From: Alphaproteobacteria bacterium
GTDB taxonomy: Bacteria; Pseudomonadota; Alphaproteobacteria; UBA2136; UBA6156
Direction: 5' to 3'
NCBI GenBank assembly: GCA_027485835.1
Contig: JAIXQG010000002.1
Location: 636,232-700,231 of the forward strand
Length of the DNA stretch: 64,000 nt
Shown here piece by piece: positions 50,659-59,593 of the stretch. Position numbers and translations under genes: made by a program. Positions within the stretch are counted from its first letter, which is position 1; each line of letters starts with the position of its first letter. The notes under the pieces were generated by a model, which saw only the letters and a program-made list of their open reading frames with translations, did not search any database and was not told the origin of the DNA.

Positions 50659-51816
50659 ATGACCGAACAAGGTAAGGGGCCGATTCCCGCAACGGTATGG
50701 TGGGTATTGGCCGTGATGGTGGTGGGAGCGTGTGTGTCGTTCGCCATGGCATTAGGTGTCGGACGGCATTTGCGCGAGCAGGGGCCGGAGCGGCAGGGGC
50801 ACCGTGAAGGTTATACCCAAGTTGTGAAGCCTGCGGCTGTGGATGGTGCTGCCGCCGCGGAGCTGGAAGCCTGGATGGATGCGCCTACCAATGAGCCGAT
50901 GGTGAGCGGTACGGATGTGGTTTCGGCCACAGACGTGGTAAGTGCAAGTGCCAACGCTGTGCCGCTGGATATGCCGGTTGTAGCCAAGGATGAGGCTGCG
51001 CCAACCGAAATGCCGCCTGCGGTTCAACCCGTTAAGACGGCGCCTTACCCAACCCAAACCGTGACACCCTTGGCTGTGGTGCCACTGCCGGCTGAGACCG
51101 TTTGGCAGCGCAATGCCATGCGTGCGGATGTGGCGCCCGGTGCGCCCTTGTTGGCGGTGGTGATTGATGACATGGGGGGCCAGATGGAGGCCAGCCGCCG
51201 GGCGGTAACGGAGTTGCCTGCGGGGGTGACGCTGTCGTTCTTCCCGTGGAGCCGCCCGGGCATTGCTTTGGCCAAAGAGGCTAAGGCGGATGGCCACGAA
51301 ATTATGATCCACATGCCGATGGAAGCGTTGCCGCACAAGGATGGCGTGCCTGACCCCGGCCCCGACACGCTGCGCGTGGGCATGACGCCGGAGGAGATTG
51401 ATACGTTGCTGAGCCGCAATGTGGCACGCCTAAGCGATGTGGCGGTGGGTGTGAACAACCATATGGGCAGCCGTTTTACTGGCTGGGAGCCAGGCATGCG
51501 TGCGGTATTGACGGTATTGCAGCGCGAGGGGATGATGTTCCTCGATAGCAAGACTTCGGCGCCGACGGCGGTGGGTAAGGCCTCTAGGGGGTTAGACCTG
51601 CCGGTGTTGGAGCGCGATATTTTCTTGGATCATGTTTCCACCCCAGAAGCCGTGAGAGCCGAGTTGAACAAGGCGGTGGTACAGGCGCGCAAACGCGGCC
51701 ACGCCATTGCGATTGGCCACCCGCTGCCGGTGACGCTGGACGTGTTGCGTGATGAATTGCCGCGGATTGTGAGCAGCGGCATTGTGCTGGTGCCTGCCAC
51801 CATGCTGATACGCTAG
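50659..51816 (+). CDS. Divergent polysaccharide deacetylase (YibQ family)
   Basis: 385 residues: one N-terminal membrane helix, a variable Ala/Val/Thr/Pro-rich linker to about residue 150, then the divergent deacetylase domain with LLAVVIDDMGG, LSFFPWS, EIMIHMPMEA, GVNNHMGSRFT and FLDSKTSA. The domain is fused only to an anchor. Function in envelope polysaccharide or peptidoglycan metabolism is presumed. Same operon as ctpA (gap of 11 bases). Confidence 0.85.
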   Translation: MTEQGKGPIPATVWWVLAVMVVGACVSFAMALGVGRHLREQGPERQGHREGYTQVVKPAAVDGAAAAELEAWMDAPTNEPMVSGTDVVSATDVVSASANAVPLDMPVVAKDEAAPTEMPPAVQPVKTAPYPTQTVTPLAVVPLPAETVWQRNAMRADVAPGAPLLAVVIDDMGGQMEASRRAVTELPAGVTLSFFPWSRPGIALAKEAKADGHEIMIHMPMEALPHKDGVPDPGPDTLRVGMTPEEIDTLLSRNVARLSDVAVGVNNHMGSRFTGWEPGMRAVLTVLQREGMMFLDSKTSAPTAVGKASRGLDLPVLERDIFLDHVSTPEAVRAELNKAVVQARKRGHAIAIGHPLPVTLDVLRDELPRIVSSGIVLVPATMLIR

Positions 51817-51872
51817 TATGGGCGTGTTTAAACCATTTGAACTTACCGCCCCTGTGTGGGACAACTAACCTT

Positions 51873-52439
51873 ATGACCGACAACGCACCGAACCCGACGA
51901 CCAAACGCCCCGCGCAGCGGCGGCGGCATCGTAGAGGTGGGGCGGCGCGTACGCCCACTAACCCCGCACGGGGCCGCTTGCGCCGGAACGTGGGTTTGGT
52001 GATTGTGAATAGTGAAGGCAAACTGTTGTGCGGTTTGCGTGCCCATGCCAACGGCGACAAGGCGTGGCAGTTGCCGCAAGGTGGCATTGAAGCGCGTGAA
52101 CGGCCGATTGTTGCCGTGTACCGCGAGCTGAAAGAAGAGACCGGCCTTGAACCGCACGAAGTGGAACTGCTGGCCGAACGTGAAAGCTGGATTGATTATT
52201 GGCTACCCAAAGAGTGGGTGAAGGGACGCCGTTTTGCGGGCCAGACGCAGAAATGGTTTTGCTTGAAGTATCTGGGTGAGGGCGTGCCCGACCTGAGCCG
52301 TGCCAAGGACCGTGAATTCGAGCAGCTCGACTGGTTGGATGCGACGTGGTTAGGTGAGCATGTGATTGACTTCCGAAAGAAGGTATACGCGAAGGTTTTC
52401 CGTGAATTTGCGGTGTTTTTAGAGGGTATTCAGAAATAA
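51873..52439 (+). CDS. rppH: RNA pyrophosphohydrolase RppH
   Basis: 188 residues. An Arg/Pro-rich tail of about 35 residues precedes the NUDIX domain. The NUDIX box is intact: GGIEARERPIVAVYRELKEETGL spacing matches Gx5Ex7REUXEExGU. AWQLPQGG and the C-terminal FRKKVYAKVFREF also fit RppH, which removes 5' pyrophosphate from mRNA. ATG 51873; the upstream frame to 51837 is not supported. Followed by a perfect hairpin terminator. Confidence 0.92.
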   Translation: MTDNAPNPTTKRPAQRRRHRRGGAARTPTNPARGRLRRNVGLVIVNSEGKLLCGLRAHANGDKAWQLPQGGIEARERPIVAVYRELKEETGLEPHEVELLAERESWIDYWLPKEWVKGRRFAGQTQKWFCLKYLGEGVPDLSRAKDREFEQLDWLDATWLGEHVIDFRKKVYAKVFREFAVFLEGIQK

Positions 52440-52470
52440 AGTATGCACTATTTAACGTGTATACGTGCGT

Positions 52471-52515
52471 AAAAATGCGTATGTAAGTAAATTTACACTT
52501 ACATACGCATTTTTG
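52471..52515 (+). terminator. Terminator after rppH
   Basis: Perfect 18-base arms (52471-52488 and 52497-52514) with an eight-base loop; the 3' arm ends in T5. The remaining gap to 52680 shows no other clear feature. Confidence 0.88.
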
Positions 52516-52680
52516 TTCGCAAAAAGTATGCCAAACTCTTTATTTGATCGGTTGAGATGAGGCTTGGCACTTTTTTAGCGAAGGCTGTGTGGCGTAGAAG
52601 ATACGTATTGCCATCGGTTCTGATAAATTGTATGCATAATTATCGGGCGCTTGCCCATCCGAAACCGGAGGTTCATCTGC

Positions 52681-53487
52681 ATGGAAATGATTGTGATTGG
52701 GGTGTTTGCCTCATTGATTCTTGGTGGTGCTTTCGGCTATTGGCTGGGGCGGCGCAAGGCACCTGTGCCGGAACCTGATATGCTCTCGCTCACACGTGCG
52801 ATCGCGGCCTACAGTGACCCGAAGTTTCGGGCGCTGCAGGAGGAGGTGCGGGCGTTACACACCGTACTGGACCGGATAACGCCGCAGAAGATTCTCGGCC
52901 ATTGGACTGAGATGCTGCAGCGGAGTTCTCCGGAGGAAGCGCATATCGAGACGTTACGGGTTGCGACGGCGTATCTGCAGGAAGCTCATCGTGTACCCGC
53001 CTTGACCAGTGCGCTGGCGGACAAGGACTTTCCGGCGAAGCTTGCGGCTGTGGTGGAAAGCCTGCAGGTGATCAAGGGTATCGATGTTCCGGTGACGGAC
53101 ATCACCAAGGCCGCCGGTTTGGTGGTGTTGGCCAACCGGATTGAGGAGGTGGCGCAGACTGGGGTGAAGTACCTGACGTTTGAGGAGCGACTTGAGCTGC
53201 TTAAAACGACGCTTGAAGAGATTCATCAGAAGGGGCAGTTTAACCGCACGAAGAAGTTTTTTCTGACGGCAGTGGCAAGTGCTCTTGCCGAAAAGTCTCG
53301 CTCTCTCGGGTGGTCTAGGTATGAGGATATCGACTTAGTTCATCGTCGGACTGAGGCTGAAAGGGCCGTACAGCGGCTGCTGGAACGTCATTCACCTTTT
53401 CACACATGGAATAAGCGTGGCGAGCACGTGCAGCAGATGGTGGGTTGGATAACCGAGGCCCATACTGCGGGTGAGAGTTTCTCGTGA
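52681..53487 (+). CDS. Hypothetical membrane-anchored protein
   Basis: 268 residues. An N-terminal helix (about 3-24) with Gly pairs is followed by a basic WLGRRK, so the rest faces the cytosol. That part is helical and rather polar with no recognised domain. GGAGG lies nine bases before ATG 52681, a clear start. It stands alone between two strong terminators. Codon choice is slightly different from the flanking operons (more ACG/CTT-type codons), possibly acquired. Confidence 0.65.
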   Translation: MEMIVIGVFASLILGGAFGYWLGRRKAPVPEPDMLSLTRAIAAYSDPKFRALQEEVRALHTVLDRITPQKILGHWTEMLQRSSPEEAHIETLRVATAYLQEAHRVPALTSALADKDFPAKLAAVVESLQVIKGIDVPVTDITKAAGLVVLANRIEEVAQTGVKYLTFEERLELLKTTLEEIHQKGQFNRTKKFFLTAVASALAEKSRSLGWSRYEDIDLVHRRTEAERAVQRLLERHSPFHTWNKRGEHVQQMVGWITEAHTAGESFS

Positions 53488-53506
53488 GAGACTAAGCGAT
53501 ACAAGA

Positions 53507-53533
53507 GAGCCGGGGGGAACCCCGGCTCTTTTT
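53507..53533 (+). terminator. Terminator
   Basis: GAGCCGGGG, GGAA, CCCCGGCTC and T5, after the membrane-anchored gene. Confidence 0.9.
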
Positions 53534-53547
53534 GCGTTCCGTGACGT

Positions 53548-54162
53548 TTAATTGGCGACGGGAATCCAGATTTCGTTACGGCGCCACCAGGGGAGTGTCC
53601 AGGGTGGGTTGTAGCCCTGAACCTCGGCGGGGCCGGTGGCTGTGAGGCCGTGTGAGGTCATCCACTGGTTGAGGAGGGATTGTTGTTCCGCGACCTTCGA
53701 GGTGCTTAGCCAGCCGTTGAAACGGATGGTGGCGACGGTACGGGTGGGGATTTCGACAATCGTGATACGTGTATCCTCCGGCTTGGGGAGGGTGGCTTGT
53801 GTGTAGCGCTCCGGTAGGAAGAAGCGCATGAAGCGTTCTCCTTTGGTGGTGGAGGTTGTGACCGGCGCGGTCATGCCGATGGTTTGGGTGCGCTGGGTGG
53901 TGACGGGAGCTGTCATGCCGATGGCGCCGGTGGGGTACTCTTTAAAAATGTAATCGGCGAGGATGCGGAAAGCGTCGGAGGTGGAGTACTTGTCGGCGGG
54001 TAGGGTGACATCCGCCGCTAGTTGAGGCACGTAGCGCCGGAGTTCGTAGTTACCCTCGGTTTTGAGGGCTTGGTAGGTGGGTTCGGGTGTATCGGCCATA
54101 GGGGCGCCTCCGGCTAAGCTGAAGAAAAGGGTGAAGGCAAGGGTGAGGTTATGGAATTTCAT
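53548..54162 (-). CDS. SOUL-family heme-binding protein, secreted
   Basis: 204 residues with a signal peptide (cleavage near residue 20-23). The SOUL domain shows YELRRYVPQLAADVTL, the duplicated IGMTAPVTT segment and FFLPERY. The family binds heme or porphyrins in some members; bacterial roles are unsettled. The IGMTAPVTT block is present twice, 14 residues apart. ATG 54162. Confidence 0.85.
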   Translation of the reverse strand: MKFHNLTLAFTLFFSLAGGAPMADTPEPTYQALKTEGNYELRRYVPQLAADVTLPADKYSTSDAFRILADYIFKEYPTGAIGMTAPVTTQRTQTIGMTAPVTTSTTKGERFMRFFLPERYTQATLPKPEDTRITIVEIPTRTVATIRFNGWLSTSKVAEQQSLLNQWMTSHGLTATGPAEVQGYNPPWTLPWWRRNEIWIPVAN

Positions 54163-54213
54163 GTGGCTATGATGATCTAAACCCGCCAAAAGGGAATAGG
54201 TTTCATCGGTTTT

Positions 54214-54804
54214 TTAATGAAGAACCGGCGCAATGAGGAGTTTGTTGTACTCGCGCAGGAGTGGGCGCAGGCCAGGGTCGGCAGGTTGCACCGGCAGGTA
54301 GGTGAGGTTGAGGTGGCGGGCGTGGAGCGTGGCAAGCAGCCAGACGCGCGGGATGTGGTAGGTGCTGGTGATGACGCCGATGTCGGTGAGTTTGTAGTAG
54401 CCGGCCCAGGCGGCGAGGCTGGTGATGTTTTCCCGCGTGGTGGCGGCGGTATCATACACAATATGCGTTTGTTGGCTGGGCGAGAGCGGTGTGGCGGTAT
54501 GTTCGAGAATGTCCGGTAGGGTGGTTTTCTCATTGCTGCCGCTGATCAGGATGGGGCCGGGGAAGCCTTGCTGGGCTTCTTTTAATGCGGCTTCGACACG
54601 ACCGGAACCGCCGGTGAAGGTGGCGAGGCCGTCGAGGTCGTCTGGCAACGTGGTGAACGGCGTGGGCAGAAGCATCACGAAGAGGGCAAAGCCAAGCAGG
54701 TAAGCGCTGGCAAGCAGACTGAGCACCAGCACCGTACGGCCACGCCAGCCGAGACGCGGGGGGCGCGGCAGGTGGAGGTGGAGGTAGGTGTGCGGTTGGG
54801 TCAC
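54214..54804 (-). CDS. YdcF/ElyC-type DUF218 membrane protein
   Basis: About 196 residues from GTG 54804: an N-terminal helix (about 22-45), then a DUF218 domain with FTGGSGRVEAALK, ILISGSNEK, the DTAATTRENI block and ITSTYHIPR. DUF218 proteins of the SanA/ElyC type act at the envelope; exact activity is unknown. The frame is open back to 54891, but that part is repeat copy G. Same strand as the SOUL gene, 51 bases apart. Confidence 0.8.
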   Translation of the reverse strand: MTQPHTYLHLHLPRPPRLGWRGRTVLVLSLLASAYLLGFALFVMLLPTPFTTLPDDLDGLATFTGGSGRVEAALKEAQQGFPGPILISGSNEKTTLPDILEHTATPLSPSQQTHIVYDTAATTRENITSLAAWAGYYKLTDIGVITSTYHIPRVWLLATLHARHLNLTYLPVQPADPGLRPLLREYNKLLIAPVLH

Positions 54805-54826
54805 TTCTTTTCTATACCTTATTTGG

Positions 54827-54966
54827 GCGCGGGCCGAAACGGCGCCACAGCACTTTTTCGTTTGGCTTATGTACCTTCTTTTCCTGTACACGGCGCCAAA
54901 CGAAAAAGCACCGTGCCACCGTTTCTGCCTCGCGCGCAGGGGCGACGGCGCTGCGCGCCGGATTCT
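54827..54966 (+). repeat. Dispersed structured repeat, copy G
   Basis: Outer arms GAAACGG/CCGTTTC pair perfectly. The inner arms CACAGCACTTTTTCGTTTGGC and GCCAAACGAAAAAGCACCGTG show the TCGTTTGG/CCAAACGA variation, compensated in both arms. The trailing hairpin GCGCGCAG/CTGCGCGC is perfect. It lies between xerC and the YdcF-like gene, both on the minus strand, and so is antisense to them. Confidence 0.92.
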
Positions 54967-54982
54967 TGAAGGAGGAGAAGGT

Positions 54983-55927
54983 TTAGGACTCGTCTTTCGC
55001 GAGGGGGTGGGATTGACTGTGGACGGTGAGAAGGCGTTGGACGTCGGTCGCTAAGTAACGCTGGGTGGTGGCGAGTTGGGAGTGGCCGAGGAGCTCTTGC
55101 ACCGTGCGCAGGTCGGCGCCGCCTTCCAGCAGGTGGGTGGCGAAGCTGTGGCGCAGGGCGTGGGGGGTGAGGTGCGCGGGCAGGCCCAAAGCTTCGCGGG
55201 TATCCTGTAGCAGTTTTTGCGCGTAGCGGGGGGTGAGGGCTTTGCCTTGGGGGTTGGGGAAGAGTGGGGCGGTGGGAGGCAGCTCATGTGAGGCATTGAG
55301 CCAGCTGTTGAGCGCGGATTTGACCGGCAGGGGGAGCGGTAGGCTGCGTTGCTTGTTACCTTTACCGGTGACGGTGAGGATGTCGCCCACGGCATCCGCG
55401 CGGGTGAGGCTGAGGGCTTCCGAAATACGCAGGCCCAACCCGTAGAGAGTGAGGAGGAGGGCGAAATTGCGGCGGGCCTCTGGTGTTGCGGTATGGGTGG
55501 CGGGTGGCGGGGCGAGGTTTTCGAGCAGTTGCCAGGTTTGGGTGTGGTTGAGGGCTTTGGGGACGGAGGCGGGCGCTTTGAGGCCCTTGAGGCGGCTGAT
55601 GGCGGGGTTGTTGATGCTGTGGTGCTCGGTCAGCCAGCCCATAAAGGTGCGTAGGGCGGACAGCTGGCGGTTGAGAGAGGTTTTGGCGTTGGTGCCGGCG
55701 CGGTTGAGGCGGCCCTTGGGGGTGAGGCGGTGGGCGAGGTAGGACTGGATATCGGCTTGGGTGAGGGTGGCGAAGGTTTGGGGGGTGACCTCGGCACCGG
55801 TGTGGGCTTGCAGGAAGGTGCAGATGGCGGTGAGGTCGCGCCCATAGGCCGCCACCGTGTGCGGGCTGGTGCGGCGCACGTGGGTGAGCCAGTGGAGGAA
55901 GTCGGTAACCGGGGCGGGTTGGGTCAT
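54983..55927 (-). CDS. xerC: Tyrosine recombinase XerC
   Basis: A 314-residue recombinase. The N-terminal SAM-like DNA-binding domain is followed by the catalytic domain with all active residues: Arg in GLRISE, Lys in GKGNKQR, HxxR in HALRHSF, His in LGHSQLATTQ and Tyr in RYLATD. It resolves chromosome dimers at dif with XerD. DUF484 normally adjoins it; here a secreted-protein gene has come between. It ends 16 bases from repeat copy G. Confidence 0.92.
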   Translation of the reverse strand: MTQPAPVTDFLHWLTHVRRTSPHTVAAYGRDLTAICTFLQAHTGAEVTPQTFATLTQADIQSYLAHRLTPKGRLNRAGTNAKTSLNRQLSALRTFMGWLTEHHSINNPAISRLKGLKAPASVPKALNHTQTWQLLENLAPPPATHTATPEARRNFALLLTLYGLGLRISEALSLTRADAVGDILTVTGKGNKQRSLPLPLPVKSALNSWLNASHELPPTAPLFPNPQGKALTPRYAQKLLQDTREALGLPAHLTPHALRHSFATHLLEGGADLRTVQELLGHSQLATTQRYLATDVQRLLTVHSQSHPLAKDES

Positions 55928-56062
55928 GCCTCAGGGTAACAGAAAAGAGGCGTTAAAACCATGAGACGCATCGGGTTTGGTGATAGAGATGTAACAATCT
56001 TTCAGGTTTGATGGGAAGTTTATGAATTTTATGTCAGTTTTAGGAGTGAAGGAGTCTATAAT

Positions 56063-56587
56063 ATGTGTATGAAAACCTCTTTCTCTCTGATGGCGTGTGC
56101 GCTGGTATGTGTGGCTCCTCTGGTGGCGCAAGAACGTGTGGCGGCCGGTAGTTTACAACAGGAAGCGTCGTGGTCGGCTTTGAAAACGCTAGCGGATGTA
56201 GCGCGCGATAAGGCGGATATTGCCCAGATTACGGCGAATGATGCGCTGGACAGGGCTACTAAAATTGAAACCTGCGGTAAGCTTGGAAAGCTTTACGCTC
56301 CAGGAGTTGCGGGAGTGGACGCGAATGATTGTAAGGCGCTGGCTGCGACGCCAGTTCAGGTGCTGGTGACCGCTACCGGAAGCTCTTCGGCTGCCGCAAC
56401 GTGCCCGACTGGTACGATTTTGACCGGATGTACGGGCGCGCGTCACCCTAACTTGGCGGATACCTGTGATGAGCGCGACTGCGGGATTATCGGGACCCGT
56501 ATTGTGGGGAAGAATGTCTGCCAAGTTGCCATTGATACGGATAAGGGTACGACCGCCACGGCAACGGCGGTTTGTATGAGATATTAA
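56063..56587 (+). CDS. Secreted Cys-containing protein, paralogue of 29397-29927
   Basis: 174 residues (ATG 56063, AAGGAG upstream; ATG 56069 is also possible). The signal peptide ends near VAQ-ER. The mature N-terminus QERVAAGSLQ...WSALKTL and the C..G.L.APG....D...C stretch match the protein at 29397. The C-terminal half instead has a Cys-rich region with CPTGTILTGCTG and CDERDCG, about nine cysteines in total. Likely disulfide-rich and extracellular. GC is lower than in the neighbours. It separates xerC from the DUF484 gene. Confidence 0.7.
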   Translation: MCMKTSFSLMACALVCVAPLVAQERVAAGSLQQEASWSALKTLADVARDKADIAQITANDALDRATKIETCGKLGKLYAPGVAGVDANDCKALAATPVQVLVTATGSSSAAATCPTGTILTGCTGARHPNLADTCDERDCGIIGTRIVGKNVCQVAIDTDKGTTATATAVCMRY

Positions 56588-56609
56588 GGGCTTTAATTAA
56601 GCTACTTGT

Positions 56610-57329
56610 TTAGGACGCATGCGCCAGTACGCTGGCGGTAGCGCGGCGTAGGAAGTTGGCCAGTGTGACGGCTTGGCCGGCGTGGAAGCGCGTGGCGTCG
56701 GTACTGCCCAATGCCAAGAGGCCGAGCAGGGTGTCGTCGTCGGTGGTCAGGGCCATCAGGCACACGGATTTGATGTTGCTGGTTTTGGGGCCGAAAAGAA
56801 TGCGGTGCTTGGCGGCGTCCATTGGGCCTGTTGTGATGTCGTGTGGGCAGAGGCCGTTGATTTGCTCGGCGGTGAGGGTGGTGGCGGTTTCTTCGGTGCC
56901 GATTTTAAACAGGCGGATGGCTTCGACGCTGAGTTGTTCGGACAGGCTGTTCTGCAGGTATTTGCGGAGGTCGGCCAGCGTGCGGCAGGGAATCAGGCCG
57001 AGCACGGCGGTGAAAATGGTTTCGGCGATTTCGGCATTGCCGCGCGCGGTGCTGATAAGTTGTTGGTGGCGTACCTTGAGGTTTTCGGCATCGCGGCTGA
57101 CACGCTCGGCCTTGGCGGCATGCAGCGAGATAATGCCTGCGCCCATGCGGCCTTTTTTGGGCACGGTGGCGCCTTGGGTGAATTGCTCTGTCAGTTGGTC
57201 GCGGTGGGTTTCGAAGAACTTCGGGTTGTTTTGCAGGAAGCTGAGCACTTGCGCCGGTTTAAGCTGAGATACCGTTTTTTTGGCGGTGGGCTTAGTGGAG
57301 CGAGGTGTTTTGGCGGGTGCGGTGGTCAT
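56610..57329 (-). CDS. DUF484 family protein
   Basis: 239 residues. An N-terminal Lys/Pro-rich tail, then VLSFLQNNPKFFETHRDQL, typical of DUF484, and a GAF-like C-terminal domain with LLALGSTDATRFH. The family normally lies next to xerC/D. Role unknown. The start at 57329 is the first ATG of the frame. Same strand as xerC but separated by the inserted secreted-protein gene. Confidence 0.88.
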   Translation of the reverse strand: MTTAPAKTPRSTKPTAKKTVSQLKPAQVLSFLQNNPKFFETHRDQLTEQFTQGATVPKKGRMGAGIISLHAAKAERVSRDAENLKVRHQQLISTARGNAEIAETIFTAVLGLIPCRTLADLRKYLQNSLSEQLSVEAIRLFKIGTEETATTLTAEQINGLCPHDITTGPMDAAKHRILFGPKTSNIKSVCLMALTTDDDTLLGLLALGSTDATRFHAGQAVTLANFLRRATASVLAHAS

Positions 57330-57593
57330 GTGTCAGGTGAGGGGTCAGCGTTTGTTTCGGTTTGGTGCATACGGTTACGTGGGTTGGGTGATTTGCTTAA
57401 CGAATCTCCCCCACCGCCGGCCCTGAGTGTTGTGATTTCATGACAGGGGCGCGGTTTCCCTCTTGCCGCACGGGGCCCCTTTCGGGGCCTTAATGCGTTA
57501 GATTGCACATTCAGGATGCGTTTAACCTACGCTTGGTTTAGGGTGCGGGCAATGGGTACAAATTTGTTCGGCAGCGCATTAGGGGGAGGGAGT
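57330..57593. other. Divergent gap before priA
   Basis: 264 bases between the divergent DUF484 and priA genes. It holds a GGCCCC/GGGGCC hairpin at 57474-57489 but no clear promoter. The reading frame of priA is open through part of it (from 57516). Confidence 0.4.
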
Positions 57594-59585
57594 GTGGTAC
57601 GCGTGTTGGTGCCACTGGCGATGCCCGGCCTGCTGGACTATGCCTGCGACGGTACCTTGGCGGTGGGCGACTGGGTAGATATTCCGGTGGGTACCAAACG
57701 TGTGCATGGGGTTGTAGCCGAGGTGCTGGATAGTTCGCCGTATCAGAATTTGAAGCCAGCGTTGAAGCTGGAGGTGCCGCAGGTGGATAGGCGGTCGCTA
57801 GAGTTTTGGCGCTGGGCGACCCGTTATACGCTGAGTGCGCCGGGGGAAGGCTTGCGCGTGGCGCTACCGAAGGCGCTGACACCCGAGCCGCCGAAAGAAA
57901 AGAAGCCGCCCAAGGTGGTGAAGGTGAAGGGCAAGAAGGCCGAAGCGGCGGTAGCGTTACAGGCGCCGGAGCCGGTGGCGGCGGTGGGGCGGACCGTAGC
58001 GTTGAACGATGCGCAGCGCGAGGCGGCGCAGGCCGTGGAAGGGGCGTTGGGGACGTTTGAGACGTTTTTGCTGGATGGCGTGACCGGCAGCGGCAAGACC
58101 GAGGTGTACTTCCGGATTATTGAGCGCGTGTTGAACGAGGGCGGGCAGGCGTTAGTATTGGTGCCAGAAATTGCGCTGACACCGCAGTGGCTGAAGCGCT
58201 TTGAGGAGCGGTTTGGGAGTAAGCCGTTCGTATGGCATTCGGGCCTTGCAGATGGCGCGCGACGTGCGACGTGGTGGGCGATGGCGCGCGGCGAGGCTGG
58301 TGTGGTGGTGGGGGCGCGGAGCGCGTTGTTTTTACCGTTCTCGGACTTGAAGATTGTCGTTGTCGATGAAGAGCATGAGCCGAGCTACAAGCAGGAAGAG
58401 GCGTTCCGGTACCATGCCCGCGACCTTGCGGTGCAAGTGGCCAAGCTGTGGCAGGCGCCGATTTTGTTGGCGAGTGCCACCCCCAGTTTAGAGACATGGC
58501 AACGCGCGCTGGACGGGAAATATAAGCGGTTGCTGCTGCCGTCGCGTCATGGTGGGACGATGGCGCCGATACATTTGCTGGATTTGCGTGGCGAGAAGAT
58601 GGCGAAGCAGACGTATGTCTCCCCTACATTGGCCAAAGCCGTACAGGCAACGCTGGACAAGGGTGAGCAGGCGCTGATGTTTTTGAACCGCCGTGGCAAT
58701 GCGCCGGTGATGTTGTGCCACGATTGCGGTAACCGCCGCGACTGCCCGCGCTGTGATGCAACACTGGTGGTGCATGGCGACAAATTGCAGTGTCACCATT
58801 GCGGGTACACGGAGAACTTTCCTGACGAATGCCCGAGTTGTGGCAGTGCGGACTTGCGGGCGTATGGGCCGGGCACGCGGCGGGTGGTTAGCGAGGTTCA
58901 GGCCCTGTGGCCCACCGCGCGGGTGGCGGTGGCGGATAGCGATGCCGTGGCGACCCCGAAGCAGTTAGCGGCGCTGGTGCATGCGGTGGAAGAGCGCGAG
59001 GTGGATATTATCGTGGGCACACAGATGGTGACCAAGGGCCACCACTTTCCGCACCTGACCTGCGTGGGTGTGATTGATGCGGATATGGGGTTGGCGCATG
59101 GCGATGTGCGGGCGGCGGAACGAACGTTTCAATTATTGACGCAGGTGGCGGGGCGGGCCGGACGCGGTACGGCGGCGGGGGCGGTGTATGTGCAGACGCA
59201 TGACCCGAGTCAGCCGTTGTTCAAGGCCCTGAAAAGCCATGACCGTGATGGTTTTTACACGTTGGAGTTGGCGGCGCGCAAGCAGTGGGGTGACCCGCCC
59301 TTTGGCCGGATGATAGCGGTGATTGTGGATGGCATGGAGGAAGCTGTGGTGGCCGAAGGGGCGAGTGTGCTGGCCAAGGCCTTCCCCAAAGACAGTGTAG
59401 CCCGTTTGCTGGGCCCCGCGCCCGCGCCGGTGGCGAAGATACGCGACCGTTATCGGTATCGCCTTTTGGTGAAGGGGCCGCAGGGGGTGTTGTTGCAGGG
59501 GATTGTGAAGGCGTGGATTGAAGCTGTTGCGGTGCCGCGCGGGGTGAGGGTTACGCTGGATGTTGATCCCGTTTCCTTTATGTAA
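57594..59585 (+). CDS. priA: Primosomal replication protein N' (PriA helicase)
   Basis: About 663 residues. The N-terminal 3'-binding domain begins VVRVLVPLAMPGLLDYACDG. Helicase motifs: LDGVTGSGKTEVYF, DEEHEPSYKQ, ASATPSLE. The zinc-binding region is complete, with four CxxC pairs (CHDC, CPRC, CHHC, CPSC). GTG 57594 fits the family start and has AGGGGGAGGG upstream; ATG 57516 or 57552 are less likely. It restarts stalled replication forks. Confidence 0.93.
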   Translation: MVRVLVPLAMPGLLDYACDGTLAVGDWVDIPVGTKRVHGVVAEVLDSSPYQNLKPALKLEVPQVDRRSLEFWRWATRYTLSAPGEGLRVALPKALTPEPPKEKKPPKVVKVKGKKAEAAVALQAPEPVAAVGRTVALNDAQREAAQAVEGALGTFETFLLDGVTGSGKTEVYFRIIERVLNEGGQALVLVPEIALTPQWLKRFEERFGSKPFVWHSGLADGARRATWWAMARGEAGVVVGARSALFLPFSDLKIVVVDEEHEPSYKQEEAFRYHARDLAVQVAKLWQAPILLASATPSLETWQRALDGKYKRLLLPSRHGGTMAPIHLLDLRGEKMAKQTYVSPTLAKAVQATLDKGEQALMFLNRRGNAPVMLCHDCGNRRDCPRCDATLVVHGDKLQCHHCGYTENFPDECPSCGSADLRAYGPGTRRVVSEVQALWPTARVAVADSDAVATPKQLAALVHAVEEREVDIIVGTQMVTKGHHFPHLTCVGVIDADMGLAHGDVRAAERTFQLLTQVAGRAGRGTAAGAVYVQTHDPSQPLFKALKSHDRDGFYTLELAARKQWGDPPFGRMIAVIVDGMEEAVVAEGASVLAKAFPKDSVARLLGPAPAPVAKIRDRYRYRLLVKGPQGVLLQGIVKAWIEAVAVPRGVRVTLDVDPVSFM

Positions 59586-59593
59586 ACGGATGT

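Noticed and set aside
54983-55927. Phage or integrative-element integrase
   Set aside because: Size, motifs and neighbourhood (DUF484, priA) fit housekeeping XerC; no phage or mobility genes are nearby.
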